A DNA stretch of 26,526 nucleotides from Lichenicoccus sp964246745 (GCA_964246745.1 CAXTRK010000041.1:1-26526), one strand, 5' to 3'. Positions 1-8,524 are shown, numbered from the stretch's first letter. Notes: generated from the sequence alone by a model not told the origin. Numbers and translations are program-made.

Positions 1-94
1 CTCGAAGCCCTGCTTCGGCAATCAGCGTGAGCGCGCTTCAAGCGATTCCCCTGCACACGGGGGCAGCACCCTTCACGGATTTGGAGAGGCATCA

Positions 95-697
95 ATGTCC
101 GAACAGCCGCTTGAGCCGCAAACCGATCCGCTGGAGCTGTTCCGGCAATGGCTTGCACAAGCCGAGTCCGGGGAGCCAAACGATCCGAACGCAATGGCCC
201 TGGCAACGGCAACGGGTCATGGCCTGCCATCGGTCCGCATGGTTCTGCTCAAGGGCCTCGATGCAAGAGGCTTCGTCTTCTATACCAACAAACAGAGCCG
301 AAAGGGCGAGGAAATCGCCCTAAACCGGAATGCAGCTCTGCTGTTTCACTGGAAAAGCCTGCGGCGACAGGTCCGGGTCGAGGGACCCATCGAGGATGTG
401 ACCGACGCGGAGGCGGACGCGTATTTCGCCAGCCGCTCCCGCCCATCTCAACTGGGTGCGGTCGCCTCCGACCAATCGCGCCCGCTTTCCGGACGCGCGG
501 CGCTTGAGGGGCGGCTTGCTGACGCCGAGGCGAGCTATGCCGGAGGCGAAGTGCCGCGGCCGCAGCACTGGTCTGGCTATCGCGTTCTCCCCGATTTGGT
601 CGAGTTCTGGCAGGACATGCCGCACCGGCTGCATGACCGTATGAGCTACCGCCGCGACGGTGAGCAGAGTTGGCAGACGACCCGGCTCTATCCCTGA
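95..697 (+). CDS. pdxH: Pyridoxine/pyridoxamine 5'-phosphate oxidase PdxH
   Basis: This 200-residue protein should catalyse the FMN-dependent oxidation of pyridoxine or pyridoxamine 5'-phosphate to pyridoxal 5'-phosphate, the last step of cytosolic vitamin B6 synthesis and salvage. The order of conserved blocks is typical of PdxH: DPLELFRQWL near residue 12, NAMALATA, PSVRMVLLKG, GFVFYTNKQSRKGEE, AALLFHW, RQVRVEG, YFASRSRPSQLGA, then the C-terminal substrate and FMN-binding blocks WSGYRVLPDLVEFWQ and RLHDRM, ending WQTTRLYP. The length is that of a complete family member. The ATG is chosen because GGAGAGG lies just upstream (about 89-95) and because the N-terminal block follows directly. It stands alone with an 81-nt gap before the next gene. 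Identification rests on motif recognition and is firm. Confidence 0.95.
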   Translation: MSEQPLEPQTDPLELFRQWLAQAESGEPNDPNAMALATATGHGLPSVRMVLLKGLDARGFVFYTNKQSRKGEEIALNRNAALLFHWKSLRRQVRVEGPIEDVTDAEADAYFASRSRPSQLGAVASDQSRPLSGRAALEGRLADAEASYAGGEVPRPQHWSGYRVLPDLVEFWQDMPHRLHDRMSYRRDGEQSWQTTRLYP

Positions 698-778
698 CCA
701 CTCGGCGATTTCAACCGACTCGAGGTTGCGATATGCTCCGCGAGCCTTGATGCGCTCCGGGGAGAACGTCATTCCGCC

Positions 779-1654
779 ATGGCCGACATACAGAAAATCC
801 TGTTGCCGCTGAACGGCACACCAAACGGCGAGGCGGCGCTGGCGACTGGGTTGATCCTGGCCAGACGCTTCAACGCCCATTTGGCGGCGATCCATGTGCG
901 AAGCGACAGCCGCGAGGTAGCGCCCTTGGCTGGCGAGGGTCTCTCCGGCGCGATGGTCGAGGAAATGATGACCGCGGCCGAACGCGAGGGGACCCGTCGC
1001 TCGCTCATCGTTCGCGAGCTGTTCGATCGGCTCGTTGGAGCCGCCGGCATCGAGGTGCGTGCGAGTCCGCCCACTGGCCGGTTGAATGCTCCCAGCACCA
1101 GTTTCCGCGCGGTCACCGGCCGCGAACATGAAATTGTCTCCTACGCCGCTCGCATGTCGGACCTGACCGTCGTGCCGCACGCCGACTCTGGCGAGGAGGT
1201 CTCCTCTTCCGAGGCGCTGCATGCCGTGCTGTTCGATAGCGGCAGGCCGGTGATGATCGCGCCGAAGAAGGTGCCGAGCGTCATCGGCCGGCGCGTATGC
1301 GTCGCCTGGAACGGCACCGGCGAATCCGCCTCCGCTGTCCTGTCGATCCTGCCCTGGCTGCAGAGCGCCGAAGCCGTTTGCGTGCTGCACTCCGACGACT
1401 ACCAGCGTCGGGGTCCTCAGGCAGCCGAACTGCTCGGCTACCTTGCGGTTCACGGCATCCGTGCGGAACTGCAATCGTTCCGAGCGATTGACAAGGAGGT
1501 GGGCGCCGGGCTGCTCGCCGGCTGCGCCAGGTTCGAGGCCGACCTCGTCGGCATGGGCGCCTATTCGCACTCGCGGCTGCGCCAGCTCATTCTCGGCGGC
1601 GTCACCCGCCACGTTCTGGAAAAGGCCTGCCTCGCTGTGCTGATGGCGCGATAA
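779..1654 (+). CDS. Universal stress protein, tandem UspA domains
   Basis: The 291-residue product has two UspA-type alpha/beta domains. The first runs from about residue 4 (IQKILLPLNGTPNGEAAL) to about 150, and the second from about 165 (RVCVAWNGTGESASAV) to the end. The second domain carries the nucleotide-binding signature of ATP-binding UspA proteins, GMGAYSHSRLRQLILGG followed by VTRHVLEKA. The first domain keeps the fold signals but no clear copy of that loop, so it is probably degenerate. Tandem forms of this kind are common in alphaproteobacteria and are linked to general stress survival; the specific role is not shown by the sequence. GGGGAG lies 12-17 nt upstream of the ATG. A promoter was not identified. 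Confidence 0.88.
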   Translation: MADIQKILLPLNGTPNGEAALATGLILARRFNAHLAAIHVRSDSREVAPLAGEGLSGAMVEEMMTAAEREGTRRSLIVRELFDRLVGAAGIEVRASPPTGRLNAPSTSFRAVTGREHEIVSYAARMSDLTVVPHADSGEEVSSSEALHAVLFDSGRPVMIAPKKVPSVIGRRVCVAWNGTGESASAVLSILPWLQSAEAVCVLHSDDYQRRGPQAAELLGYLAVHGIRAELQSFRAIDKEVGAGLLAGCARFEADLVGMGAYSHSRLRQLILGGVTRHVLEKACLAVLMAR

Positions 1655-1682
1655 ATGCAGCCGCGCACAGTCGAAATGTGGC

Positions 1683-1759
1683 AGACGCGCAGTATATGGC
1701 TTATTCCGACGCACATTGCCTGAGACGGATGGCAGCGCCCGACGCACATTAGGTGAGAC
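1683..1759. repeat. Degenerate direct repeats, possible IS21-type terminal remnant
   Basis: Two 21-nt direct repeats lie at 1706-1726 and 1739-1759 with a 33-nt period. They share CCGACGCACATT and TGAGAC and match at 18 of 21 positions. A weaker third copy (GACGCGCAGT) starts at 1683. Read on the minus strand the unit is GTCTCACCTAATGTGCGTCG, reminiscent of the multiple short repeats at the ends of IS21-family elements. No istA/istB-like reading frame accompanies it. I therefore see the repeats directly but only infer an IS origin. The rest of the 1655-1926 gap shows no gene I can support. Confidence 0.35.
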
Positions 1760-1926
1760 ACAGCACAAACGCCGACGGCTGCTTTGGAAGGGTCTCGACC
1801 CTTCAACGCAGCTCGCGCGAAACGCTTCCGACTGATTGGTCAGGACCGTGCTTCCGGCGTTAGCCTGCCGAGACATCCTTGCCGCGGACACGCGGCGGGC
1901 GTGGCGTCGTCACTTGGAGACCAGCA

Positions 1927-2913
1927 TTGCGCCTGATCGCAGTCGAAGAGCACATCCTCCCAGCCGAAGTGCGCGAGGCATGGGCCGCCGCACTGCCCCC
2001 GCACGATCCCGTGTCCGCCGCGGCCGACGGCGGCGAGAACGGGGTCCGCTTGGCCGACCTGAGCGAGAGCCGTCTGGCGTTGATGGACGAGCAGGGCGTG
2101 GACGTGCAGGTGCTCTCCCTCACCACGCCCGGTCTGCACAATCTTGCCCCTGGCGTCGCCGTTGAGGCGGCTCGTCGCGTGAATGATCTCATTGCCGAGA
2201 CATGCGCACGCCACCCCGACCGCTTTCAGGGCTTCGCCGCTCTGCCCACTCCCGATGCCGAGGCCGCTCCCCGCGAACTGGAGCGCGCTGTCCGAGACCT
2301 CGGCCTTAAAGGCGCGCTGCTCTGTGGCCGCACGCGCGAGCGCCATCTCGACCACCCCGACATGCGTCCCATGCTGGCAAAGGCGGCGGAGTTGGGCGTT
2401 CCCCTCTTCATCCATCCGCAGACGCCGCCGCCTGCCGTATGCGAGGCCAGTTACTCGGGGCTTGGCGAGAAGGCCGACCTCGCGCTCGCCGCCTTCGGCC
2501 TTGGATGGCACTACGAAGCTGGGCTGCAATGGGTGCGCCTGGCGGCGGCGGGCGTATTCGATGAACTGCCCGACTTGCAAATCATCCTCGGTCACTGGGG
2601 CGAGGTGGTGCTGTTTTACCTGGAACGCACTTCGGCTGTTTTCGAGCGTGCCTTCCAGCTTGGTCGCCCGCTCACCGACTATGCTCGCAGGAACCTGTAT
2701 GTGACCGGCAGTGGCATGTGGAGCGACGCGTATCTCCTCCGCTGCCTAGAGATCGTCGGCCCCGAGCGCCTGCTGTTCTCCACCGACTTCCCTTATCAGT
2801 ATCAACCCGGCGGCGCGCCTCGACACTTCCTTGACGACGCTCCGCTAGACGCCGCCGCTCGGGAGAGCTTGGCTCACGGCAACTGGGATCGGCTGACGCG
2901 AGGCTCCGCGTAG
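1927..2913 (+). CDS. Amidohydrolase-2 family metal-dependent hydrolase/decarboxylase
   Basis: This 328-residue protein belongs to the amidohydrolase-related (ACMSD-like) TIM-barrel family, whose members include gamma-resorcylate and 2,3-dihydroxybenzoate decarboxylases. Residues expected to bind the metal are visible: E7 and H9 in AVEEH, H163 in FIHP, H223 in ILGHWGE and D287 in FSTDFP. The EEH rather than DxH start favours the decarboxylase-type subgroup. I choose the TTG at 1927 because GGAG sits 7 nt upstream and RLIAVEEH is the usual N-terminus; an earlier TTG at 1879 would add 16 unconserved residues. The substrate cannot be read from the sequence, and no aromatic-degradation partner adjoins it, although a PcaF-like thiolase lies 22 kb away. 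It converges with the ABC ATPase gene. Confidence 0.82.
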   Translation: MRLIAVEEHILPAEVREAWAAALPPHDPVSAAADGGENGVRLADLSESRLALMDEQGVDVQVLSLTTPGLHNLAPGVAVEAARRVNDLIAETCARHPDRFQGFAALPTPDAEAAPRELERAVRDLGLKGALLCGRTRERHLDHPDMRPMLAKAAELGVPLFIHPQTPPPAVCEASYSGLGEKADLALAAFGLGWHYEAGLQWVRLAAAGVFDELPDLQIILGHWGEVVLFYLERTSAVFERAFQLGRPLTDYARRNLYVTGSGMWSDAYLLRCLEIVGPERLLFSTDFPYQYQPGGAPRHFLDDAPLDAAARESLAHGNWDRLTRGSA

Positions 2914-3004
2914 GCCGGTCGAAGCGGCCTCCATCTCGGTCCGTTCAGGGGTCGGAACCGGCCGTCACAGCCATTTGCGCCGTCAGCTAGAGATCGGGGC
3001 ACGC

Positions 3005-3730
3005 TCAAGACGACGCGTGCAAAGCGCGCAGCAACTGCCCCTGGGTTCGCAGCACGTCCGGATCGTCGGCGGCACGCGGGGTTGCACCCTGAACGACGAT
3101 CGGCGCTGATAGGCGCGCTGGAGTGCCGGACAGTACCACGAGAGAATGGCCTAGACGGCAGGCCTCCATCGGATCATGCGTGATCAGCAGCGACGTGCGG
3201 CCAGAGAGCAGTTCGGCCGCAAGCTCCTGGATGTGCATGCGGGTGAAGCTGTCGAGGGCTGAAAAGGGTTCGTCCATCAGTACGATCGGACGATCCTCGT
3301 AGAGCGTACGTGCGATTGCGGCGCGCTGGCGCATGCCGCCCGACAGTTCCGCCGGTAGCGCATCCAGCCGCCCGGACAGGCCCACGCGCGCAAGCAGCTC
3401 TTTGGCCCGCCCACGATCGGCCGGCTCGCCACGCAGTCGCGCTCCAAGCGTCACGTTGTCGACCAGTCGCAGCCATGGGAATAGCAGGTCCTGCTGGCCC
3501 ATATAGGCAACACGGTGTGCGAGCGGCGCGCCATCGCTGGTGCTGACCGAGCCGGCGGCGGCTGGCTGCAGCCCGGCCACGATTTTCAGCAACCCCGTCT
3601 TGCCGACGCCACTCGGCCCAAGCAAAGCAACCAGGCGGCCGGCGGGTACCTCCAGCGTCAGCTCCTCGAAGATCGTCCGAGCGCCATGACGCAAGGCGAG
3701 GCGGTGCAGACGCAAGGCAGGACAGACCAT
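3005..3730 (-). CDS. ABC transporter ATP-binding protein (nitrate/taurine/HMP-type), orphan
   Basis: The 241-residue protein is a complete ABC ATPase of the SsuB/TauB/ThiZ-like importer class. With the start at 3730 the motifs are: Walker A GPSGVGKT at 38-45, Q-loop QQD at 79-81, signature LSGGMRQR at 129-136, Walker B IVLMDEP at about 148-154, D-loop SALD and switch histidine H185 in LLITHDP. The ATG at 3730 is preferred because GGAG stands 8 nt upstream; ATGs at 3736 and 3775 are possible but less well placed. Such ATPases normally pair with a permease and a periplasmic binding protein, but the genes on both sides are unrelated and on the opposite strand, so the partners are not here. The substrate is unknown. 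Confidence 0.85.
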   Translation of the reverse strand: MVCPALRLHRLALRHGARTIFEELTLEVPAGRLVALLGPSGVGKTGLLKIVAGLQPAAAGSVSTSDGAPLAHRVAYMGQQDLLFPWLRLVDNVTLGARLRGEPADRGRAKELLARVGLSGRLDALPAELSGGMRQRAAIARTLYEDRPIVLMDEPFSALDSFTRMHIQELAAELLSGRTSLLITHDPMEACRLGHSLVVLSGTPARLSAPIVVQGATPRAADDPDVLRTQGQLLRALHASS

Positions 3731-3847
3731 CCGCATGGCTCCGAGTAGAGCCGAACGGCACCACCTTGGCGACATCCAGCGTAAAACGCCGCCGCAATGA
3801 CAGGCGCGGTTTTTTCAAGTGGAGGCTTCTGCTAGACCCTCTCCGTG

Positions 3848-4924
3848 ATGGTCACGGATTTCCTGTCCTGGTGGGCGCGGCAGATGCTCAGTCTCATTCC
3901 TGAGCGCTTCGCGCGCAGGAATCCGGCCACCATCGACGCGATCCTGGCGATGCCGGACGCGCACGAGCAGAACGCGCCCGGCAGCCTGCTGCTCTCGCTG
4001 CGGCGTCAGGGCCAGGAGCAGCCGATGGGTCGCCAGGAGCCCGGCCAGGCAGTGCTGCCGCATCTGCTCAGCGAGCATCCAACCCTGCCGTTGCTGCTGC
4101 GGCTCTCGGCGGAAAGCCTGCTGAGCCGGGACGTGTCCCTCCCGCTGGCCGCGGAATCCGGCTACGAGCGGGTGCTGCAATACGAGATGGACCGGCTCAC
4201 CCCGTTCGCCGCCGAAGACGTATTCTGGTCGGCGCGTCCGTGGCGGCGCAACAAGGAGACCGGCCGACTTGATCTGCGACTATCGCTGGTACCTCGCGCC
4301 TGGCTCGCGGCCCCGCTGGAGACATTGAGGCAAGCCGGTGGCCGCCTTGCGGCACTCGAGGTCCGAGGCGCCGGTGGCGCCCCGACGCAGCATATCGCGA
4401 TCGCGCACGAGCCCGGTCAGGCGCGCATGCGGGAGCGGCGGCGACTCCTCGGCATCGCGTGCCTCTGTGCAGTCCTGGCGATGATCGCCATCGTCCAGCC
4501 ATTTGTCCGGCAGTCCTATGCCGGTGCACAACTGGCGGCACGGATCGCTTCATTCCAGCCCAGCGTCCGCGTCGTCGAGGCACTCCGCCGACAAGTCCTG
4601 AGCGGCACCGCGGGCGGCAACACCATCGAAGCCGCCCGCGACCGCCTCGGCGACCCGCTCGCGGCTCTCGCCGCCTTGACCCGTGTGCTGCCGGACGACA
4701 CCTTCCTGACCGATGTGACGCTGCAGAACGGCGTCGTCACCCTGACCGGCGAGTCCAAGGGCGCGGTCAAGCTGATCCCCTTGCTCAGTGCCGATCCGAC
4801 CTTTCTCGCCCCCGCCTTTTCGGCGCCAGTGACACGGATCGAATCGAACAACTCCGACCTGTTCTCGATCCGCGCCCAACTGGCCAGCGCCATCCCCGCC
4901 AATGGGACGGAGGCCGCTCATTGA
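3848..4924 (+). CDS. gspL: Type II secretion system protein GspL (PilN-like C-terminus)
   Basis: This 358-residue bitopic inner-membrane protein probably forms the GspL part of the type II secretion platform that couples the GspE ATPase to the periplasm. The cytoplasmic region (about 1-198) includes YEMDRLTPFAAEDVFW, typical of the GspL/PilM-like actin fold. One membrane helix follows at about 200-220 (LLGIACLCAVLAMIAIVQPF). The periplasmic part carries a PilN/Fimbrial-assembly-like domain (about 270-345, DPLAALAALTRVLPDDTFL). It starts the local secretion gene cluster. A GTG at 3845 directly before the ATG is an alternative start. The stop overlaps the gspM start by one base, implying coupled translation. 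GspL is preferred over PilN because of the downstream gspM, gspD and gspK. Confidence 0.8.
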   Translation: MVTDFLSWWARQMLSLIPERFARRNPATIDAILAMPDAHEQNAPGSLLLSLRRQGQEQPMGRQEPGQAVLPHLLSEHPTLPLLLRLSAESLLSRDVSLPLAAESGYERVLQYEMDRLTPFAAEDVFWSARPWRRNKETGRLDLRLSLVPRAWLAAPLETLRQAGGRLAALEVRGAGGAPTQHIAIAHEPGQARMRERRRLLGIACLCAVLAMIAIVQPFVRQSYAGAQLAARIASFQPSVRVVEALRRQVLSGTAGGNTIEAARDRLGDPLAALAALTRVLPDDTFLTDVTLQNGVVTLTGESKGAVKLIPLLSADPTFLAPAFSAPVTRIESNNSDLFSIRAQLASAIPANGTEAAH

Positions 4925-5523
4925 TGGCGAGCCTTGAGCTTCCGGACGGACGCCAGGGGCGCATTCTCGCGGTGCTCATCACGCTGCTGGCGCTGGCACT
5001 CCTCTGGCGTGCCCTGGTGGTCCCTCTGTCCGGCTGGTACGCGGCGCGCAGCGAGGCGCTGGATCAGAAACGGGCGCTGGCTGCCCGCATGGAGTTGCTG
5101 GCGCAGCGGCTGCCGGCGCTGCGCGGCGAGACTCGTGCACTACGCGCCTCCGGACGCGCTGGAGTCGTCGCACTCATCGCCGGCAACAGCGACGCCGTCG
5201 CCAGTGCCGCGATCCAGGAGAAGGTTTCCGCGATGGCCACGCCGCTCGGCCTGAGCCTGTCTTCCACGGAGACGCTTCCGGGGACCCGTGACGGCGCCTA
5301 TCGTCGCGTCGGAGTGCGCATCGCGCTGGATGCGGCCTTCCCTGTCGTGGTGCATCTTCTCGAAGCCATCGAATCGGCACAGCCAAGCCTGCTGGTGGAC
5401 AACCTCCAGATTCATGGCACCCGCCTGCTTGGCCAGTCCGACACCGCGCCGCTCAACGTCTCCCTCAGCGTGCTTGGCTACCGCGCCGCAGGCGCTGCAG
5501 CGCCTGCGGGCCAGGACGAGTAG
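4924..5523 (+). CDS. gspM: Type II secretion system protein GspM
   Basis: The 199-residue protein has the GspM layout: a short cytoplasmic head, one membrane helix at about residues 14-36 (ILAVLITLLALALLWRALVV), a charged helical stretch at about 40-75 likely to be coiled coil, and a periplasmic ferredoxin-like domain ending LLVDNLQIHG...LNVSLSVLGYR. This is the subtype-b GspM found in alphaproteobacteria and xanthomonads. GspM partners GspL in the inner-membrane platform. The ATG at 4924 is chosen because it shares one base with the gspL stop and gives a normal-length protein; a much earlier in-frame start lies entirely inside gspL. Low sequence conservation in this family makes context an important part of the call. 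Confidence 0.8.
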   Translation: MASLELPDGRQGRILAVLITLLALALLWRALVVPLSGWYAARSEALDQKRALAARMELLAQRLPALRGETRALRASGRAGVVALIAGNSDAVASAAIQEKVSAMATPLGLSLSSTETLPGTRDGAYRRVGVRIALDAAFPVVVHLLEAIESAQPSLLVDNLQIHGTRLLGQSDTAPLNVSLSVLGYRAAGAAAPAGQDE

Positions 5524-5529
5524 CCCCTT

Positions 5530-6123
5530 GTGAGACGTGTTCTGTTCGCCGCGCTGGTTACATTTGCTTGCGTTCTGCTGGCTGTGGATCTGCTTGAATA
5601 TGGCGGCGTCAGAGACGAGAAGGCTGCCTTGGTGACGCATGCGCCGGCATCCGCCAGCACCGCCGCACAGCTCCTGACCACGGCTCGCTTCACCGTGCCC
5701 TTATCCACCTTGAACAACTGGTCGGATGTCATCCTCGCGCGTCCTTTATTCGATCCATCCCGTCGTCCCAGCAAACAGTCGGTCGCCAGCACCGTGCTGC
5801 CGCGTCTGGCCGGGATCATCGTGGGCCCAAGGCGCTCATCGGCGATCTTCGCCACTCCCGGCGACACCCGCGCGATCATCGTGAGCGACGGCGGCCACGC
5901 CGGTCCTTACCTGATACGCGCCGTGAGTCCGGCCGGCGTTTCCGTGCTGGGGCCTTCCGGGCCGGAGCTGCTGCACCCGGTCTATGACCGTGCCGCCCAA
6001 CAGGCCAACACTCCTGGAGCGCCCGCGCCTGGAGCCTCCCTGCTCGATCTGCTGCGCGCCCGCGTGCAGAACCACGGCGGTCCGCTGCCAATCTTCCCTC
6101 ATAATCAAGACTCGCAGAGATGA
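5530..6123 (+). CDS. gspN: Type II secretion inner-membrane protein, GspN/GspC-like
   Basis: This 197-residue protein starts with GTG, 6 nt after the gspM stop. It has one N-terminal membrane helix (about residues 3-22, VLFAALVTFACVLLAVDLL) and a small periplasmic domain. The sequence ILARPLFDPSRRP near residue 72 is the motif I associate with the N-type proteins of the xanthomonad-like order L-M-N-D; the segment after it (LAGIIVGPRRSSAIFATPG) resembles the homology region of GspC/PilP proteins, which contact the N0 domain of the secretin. The C-terminus is proline- and alanine-rich. Position between gspM and gspD supports a role linking platform and secretin. Whether it should be called N or C cannot be settled by reading alone. 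Confidence 0.65.
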   Translation: MRRVLFAALVTFACVLLAVDLLEYGGVRDEKAALVTHAPASASTAAQLLTTARFTVPLSTLNNWSDVILARPLFDPSRRPSKQSVASTVLPRLAGIIVGPRRSSAIFATPGDTRAIIVSDGGHAGPYLIRAVSPAGVSVLGPSGPELLHPVYDRAAQQANTPGAPAPGASLLDLLRARVQNHGGPLPIFPHNQDSQR

Positions 6124-6130
6124 ACGATCG

Positions 6131-8521
6131 ATGAGCAATCCGACCGTGCCTCAGGTCCGTCTCCGCGGCGTGCTGCTCTTCGGCGGTGGGCTCGCCTGCG
6201 TGCTGGGCGGATGCAGCCGGCCAGAGCAGCCGGTGATCGGCGCCCTGCCCGCGCTGCACACCGGCCCGACCCCGCTGGCGCAGCCACGGATCAGTGGCAC
6301 GATCGGGACGCCGGCCGGCCCCGGTCCAACTTTGCTCAGCTATGGCGCCGAACCAGGCAGGCGCATCAGCCGCAACGCGCGCGTCACCAATCGCGGCACC
6401 ATCACGCTTGACTTCGCCGACACCGACATACGCGACGCGGTCGCGCAAATACTCGGCACCCTGCTGCACGAGAACTACACGATCGATCCGGCGGTGAAGG
6501 GCACCGTCACGCTGCATACCGCGACGCCGCTGGCAACAGCACAGTTGCTGCCGGTGATGCAGGCGTTGCTGGCTCAGGTCGGCGCGGAGATGGTGCGCTC
6601 GGACGGGCTCTACCGGATCGTCAATGTGGGCGTCGGCAGTGCTGTGGCCGGCGGCGCGTCGCCGAATTCGGCGCTGGCCGAGGGCACCTTCGTCGGCGGT
6701 TCCTCAATGGTCACGCTGCGCTACGCCAATGCCGAAGATCTGGCCAAGGCGTTGCAGCCCTTCGTCGGCAGGGGCGGCAAGGTCGCGGCAGTGACAGGCA
6801 GCAATGCGCTGTTGGTGGCAGGCGATCCGGATGTACGGCGCGCGCTGCTCGGTCTGATTTCCGCGTTTGACGTGGACGCCCTGGCAGCCCAGTCCTATGC
6901 GCTGCTGCCGGTGGAAACCGGCACTGCCAAGGACATGGCCAACGCGCTCCAGACCGCGCTGCAGGGGCAAGGCAAGTCGCTCGCCGAAATCGTGCGGGTG
7001 ATTCCGATGAGCCGGGTCGATGCCGTGCTCGTGGTGGCGCCAGAGCGGCGCTATATCAGCGACGCGCGGCGCCTGTTCGGGCTGATCGACGCCAACCGGC
7101 GCAACACGATACGTTCCTGGCACGTCTATTATCTGCAGAACAGCCGGGCCAGCGACATCGGCAACATGCTGCAGCAAGCCTTCACCCCGGCTGATGTCAC
7201 CATCCAGCCGAGTGCTGAGCGACAATTGCCGCAGGGCGACCAGCTCGGCGGCGGTGTCTCCAGCAGCAGCGGCGGAGTTGGCGGCGGCGGAGTTGGCGGC
7301 ATCGGCGGGGGCAGTCTCGGCAGCGGCGGAGTTGGCGGCATCGGCGGAGGCAGCCTTGGCACCGGCGGCCTGGGCGGCAGCAGCATTGGCAGCACCGCCT
7401 CCGGGCAGGCGGGCGGCGGCACCAGCGCCGGCTCCACCAGCAGCCCGCCGTCCGGCGGCGGCGCCTCGACGAACCCCCTGCTCGGCGGCCTTGACAACGC
7501 TGCCGGCGGCAACGGCAATGAGGCTGCGAACGGCATGCGCATCATCGCCGACAGCCAGAACAGCGCGGTGCTGGTCTATGGCACCGAACGCGAAACCGAC
7601 GCGGTCAGTCAGATGCTGCGCAAGATCGACATCGCTCCATTGGAGGTCCGCATCGACGCCGTCGTTGCCGAGGTCGACCTGAACCAGAACCTGCAATACG
7701 GCACGCAGTTCTTCTTCAAATCCGGCGGCATCAACGGTGTGCTCAGCAATGCCTCCAGCGGCCTCACCAATACCATCGCCAACACCGTGACCTCGACCGG
7801 CCTTGGCGCCACCCTCCCCGGACTGGTGATCGGCGGCCTCAACAACGGCGGCGCGCCGCTCGCGATCTCGGCATTGCAGGCGGTCACCACGGTGCATGTG
7901 CTGGACAGTCCGGAGCTGCTGGTGGTGGACAATCAGCCGGCGCGGCTTCAGGTCGGCTCGCTGGTGCCTTATCAAAGCGGCACCGCGCAAAGCACGTTGA
8001 CCAGCACCTCGCAGATCGTGAGCCAGATCAACTATCAGCCGACCGGCGTGATCCTGGAGATCACCCCGCGGATCAATACCAGCGGCTCGGTGACGCTCGA
8101 CGTGTCGCAGGAGGTCAGCGCCGTGCAGGGCGGGGCGGTGACAACGCCTGGAGTGAATTCGCCAACCTTCACCACGCGCAACGTCAACACCCGGGTCGTG
8201 GTGGAGGACGGCGAGACCATCGGCATCGCCGGCCTGATCACCGACAACAACAGTCGCGCCAACAGCGGCATTCCCTGGCTCAAGGACATTCCGATCCTTG
8301 GCGCGCTGGCTTCCACGCAGACCAACACGCGCGCGCGCCAGGAGCTGCTGGTGCTGATCACGCCGCACGTGGTGCACGACGCGCATGAGGCGCAAAATCT
8401 CACCGAGGATTTGCGCGAGCATCTGAGCGGCGCCGCCTCGGTGCCGTACGACCCTGGCACGCCCGACGGCAGCGCCGATCCGAACCATCGGGTCCTGCGC
8501 GGTATTGGTCTGGAGCCTTGA
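6131..8521 (+). CDS. gspD: Type II secretion system secretin GspD
   Basis: This 796-residue protein is the outer-membrane secretin pore. It begins with a lipoprotein signal peptide (lipobox VLGGCS, acylated Cys28), so it may not need a separate pilotin. Domains follow the secretin order: N0 about 91-160 (ITLDFADTDIRDAVAQIL), N1 about 192-252, N2 about 254-325, N3 from about 327 interrupted by a Gly/Ser linker (about 371-455) and resuming at about 468-502, then the secretin barrel from about 503, with VPYQSG near 612 and PWLKDIPILGALASTQ near the end. The ATG at 6131 is chosen because it directly precedes the signal peptide; the frame is open further upstream only inside gspN. It is 7 nt after gspN and 3 nt before gspK. 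Confidence 0.93.
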   Translation: MSNPTVPQVRLRGVLLFGGGLACVLGGCSRPEQPVIGALPALHTGPTPLAQPRISGTIGTPAGPGPTLLSYGAEPGRRISRNARVTNRGTITLDFADTDIRDAVAQILGTLLHENYTIDPAVKGTVTLHTATPLATAQLLPVMQALLAQVGAEMVRSDGLYRIVNVGVGSAVAGGASPNSALAEGTFVGGSSMVTLRYANAEDLAKALQPFVGRGGKVAAVTGSNALLVAGDPDVRRALLGLISAFDVDALAAQSYALLPVETGTAKDMANALQTALQGQGKSLAEIVRVIPMSRVDAVLVVAPERRYISDARRLFGLIDANRRNTIRSWHVYYLQNSRASDIGNMLQQAFTPADVTIQPSAERQLPQGDQLGGGVSSSSGGVGGGGVGGIGGGSLGSGGVGGIGGGSLGTGGLGGSSIGSTASGQAGGGTSAGSTSSPPSGGGASTNPLLGGLDNAAGGNGNEAANGMRIIADSQNSAVLVYGTERETDAVSQMLRKIDIAPLEVRIDAVVAEVDLNQNLQYGTQFFFKSGGINGVLSNASSGLTNTIANTVTSTGLGATLPGLVIGGLNNGGAPLAISALQAVTTVHVLDSPELLVVDNQPARLQVGSLVPYQSGTAQSTLTSTSQIVSQINYQPTGVILEITPRINTSGSVTLDVSQEVSAVQGGAVTTPGVNSPTFTTRNVNTRVVVEDGETIGIAGLITDNNSRANSGIPWLKDIPILGALASTQTNTRARQELLVLITPHVVHDAHEAQNLTEDLREHLSGAASVPYDPGTPDGSADPNHRVLRGIGLEP
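7289..7366 (+). repeat. 39-bp tandem repeat coding for a Gly-rich linker in GspD
   Basis: Two adjacent 39-nt units (7289-7327 and 7328-7366) each encode GVGGIGGGSLGSG or GVGGIGGGSLGTG, and shorter GGVGG copies precede and follow. They lie in the flexible loop inside the N3 domain of the secretin. Being a multiple of three, changes in copy number would only lengthen or shorten the linker. Confidence 0.8.
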
Positions 8522-8524
8522 GGC

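Noticed and set aside
320..1891. Long minus-strand open frame across pdxH and usp
   Set aside because: It is antisense to two recognised genes, has no family motifs, and such frames arise readily in GC-rich DNA.
2913..2963. GGCCGGT ... ACCGGCC inverted repeat between the amidohydrolase and ABC genes as terminator
   Set aside because: The arms are only 7 bp with a 37-nt loop and no T-run; likely chance in GC-rich DNA.
7240..7500. Repeats in gspD as a possible CRISPR or satellite
   Set aside because: The units are in-frame Gly/Ser codons with no spacers.
6704..8488. 594-codon minus-strand open frame opposite gspD
   Set aside because: Antisense to the conserved secretin domains; composition is low-complexity Ala/Arg/Gly/His with no motif.
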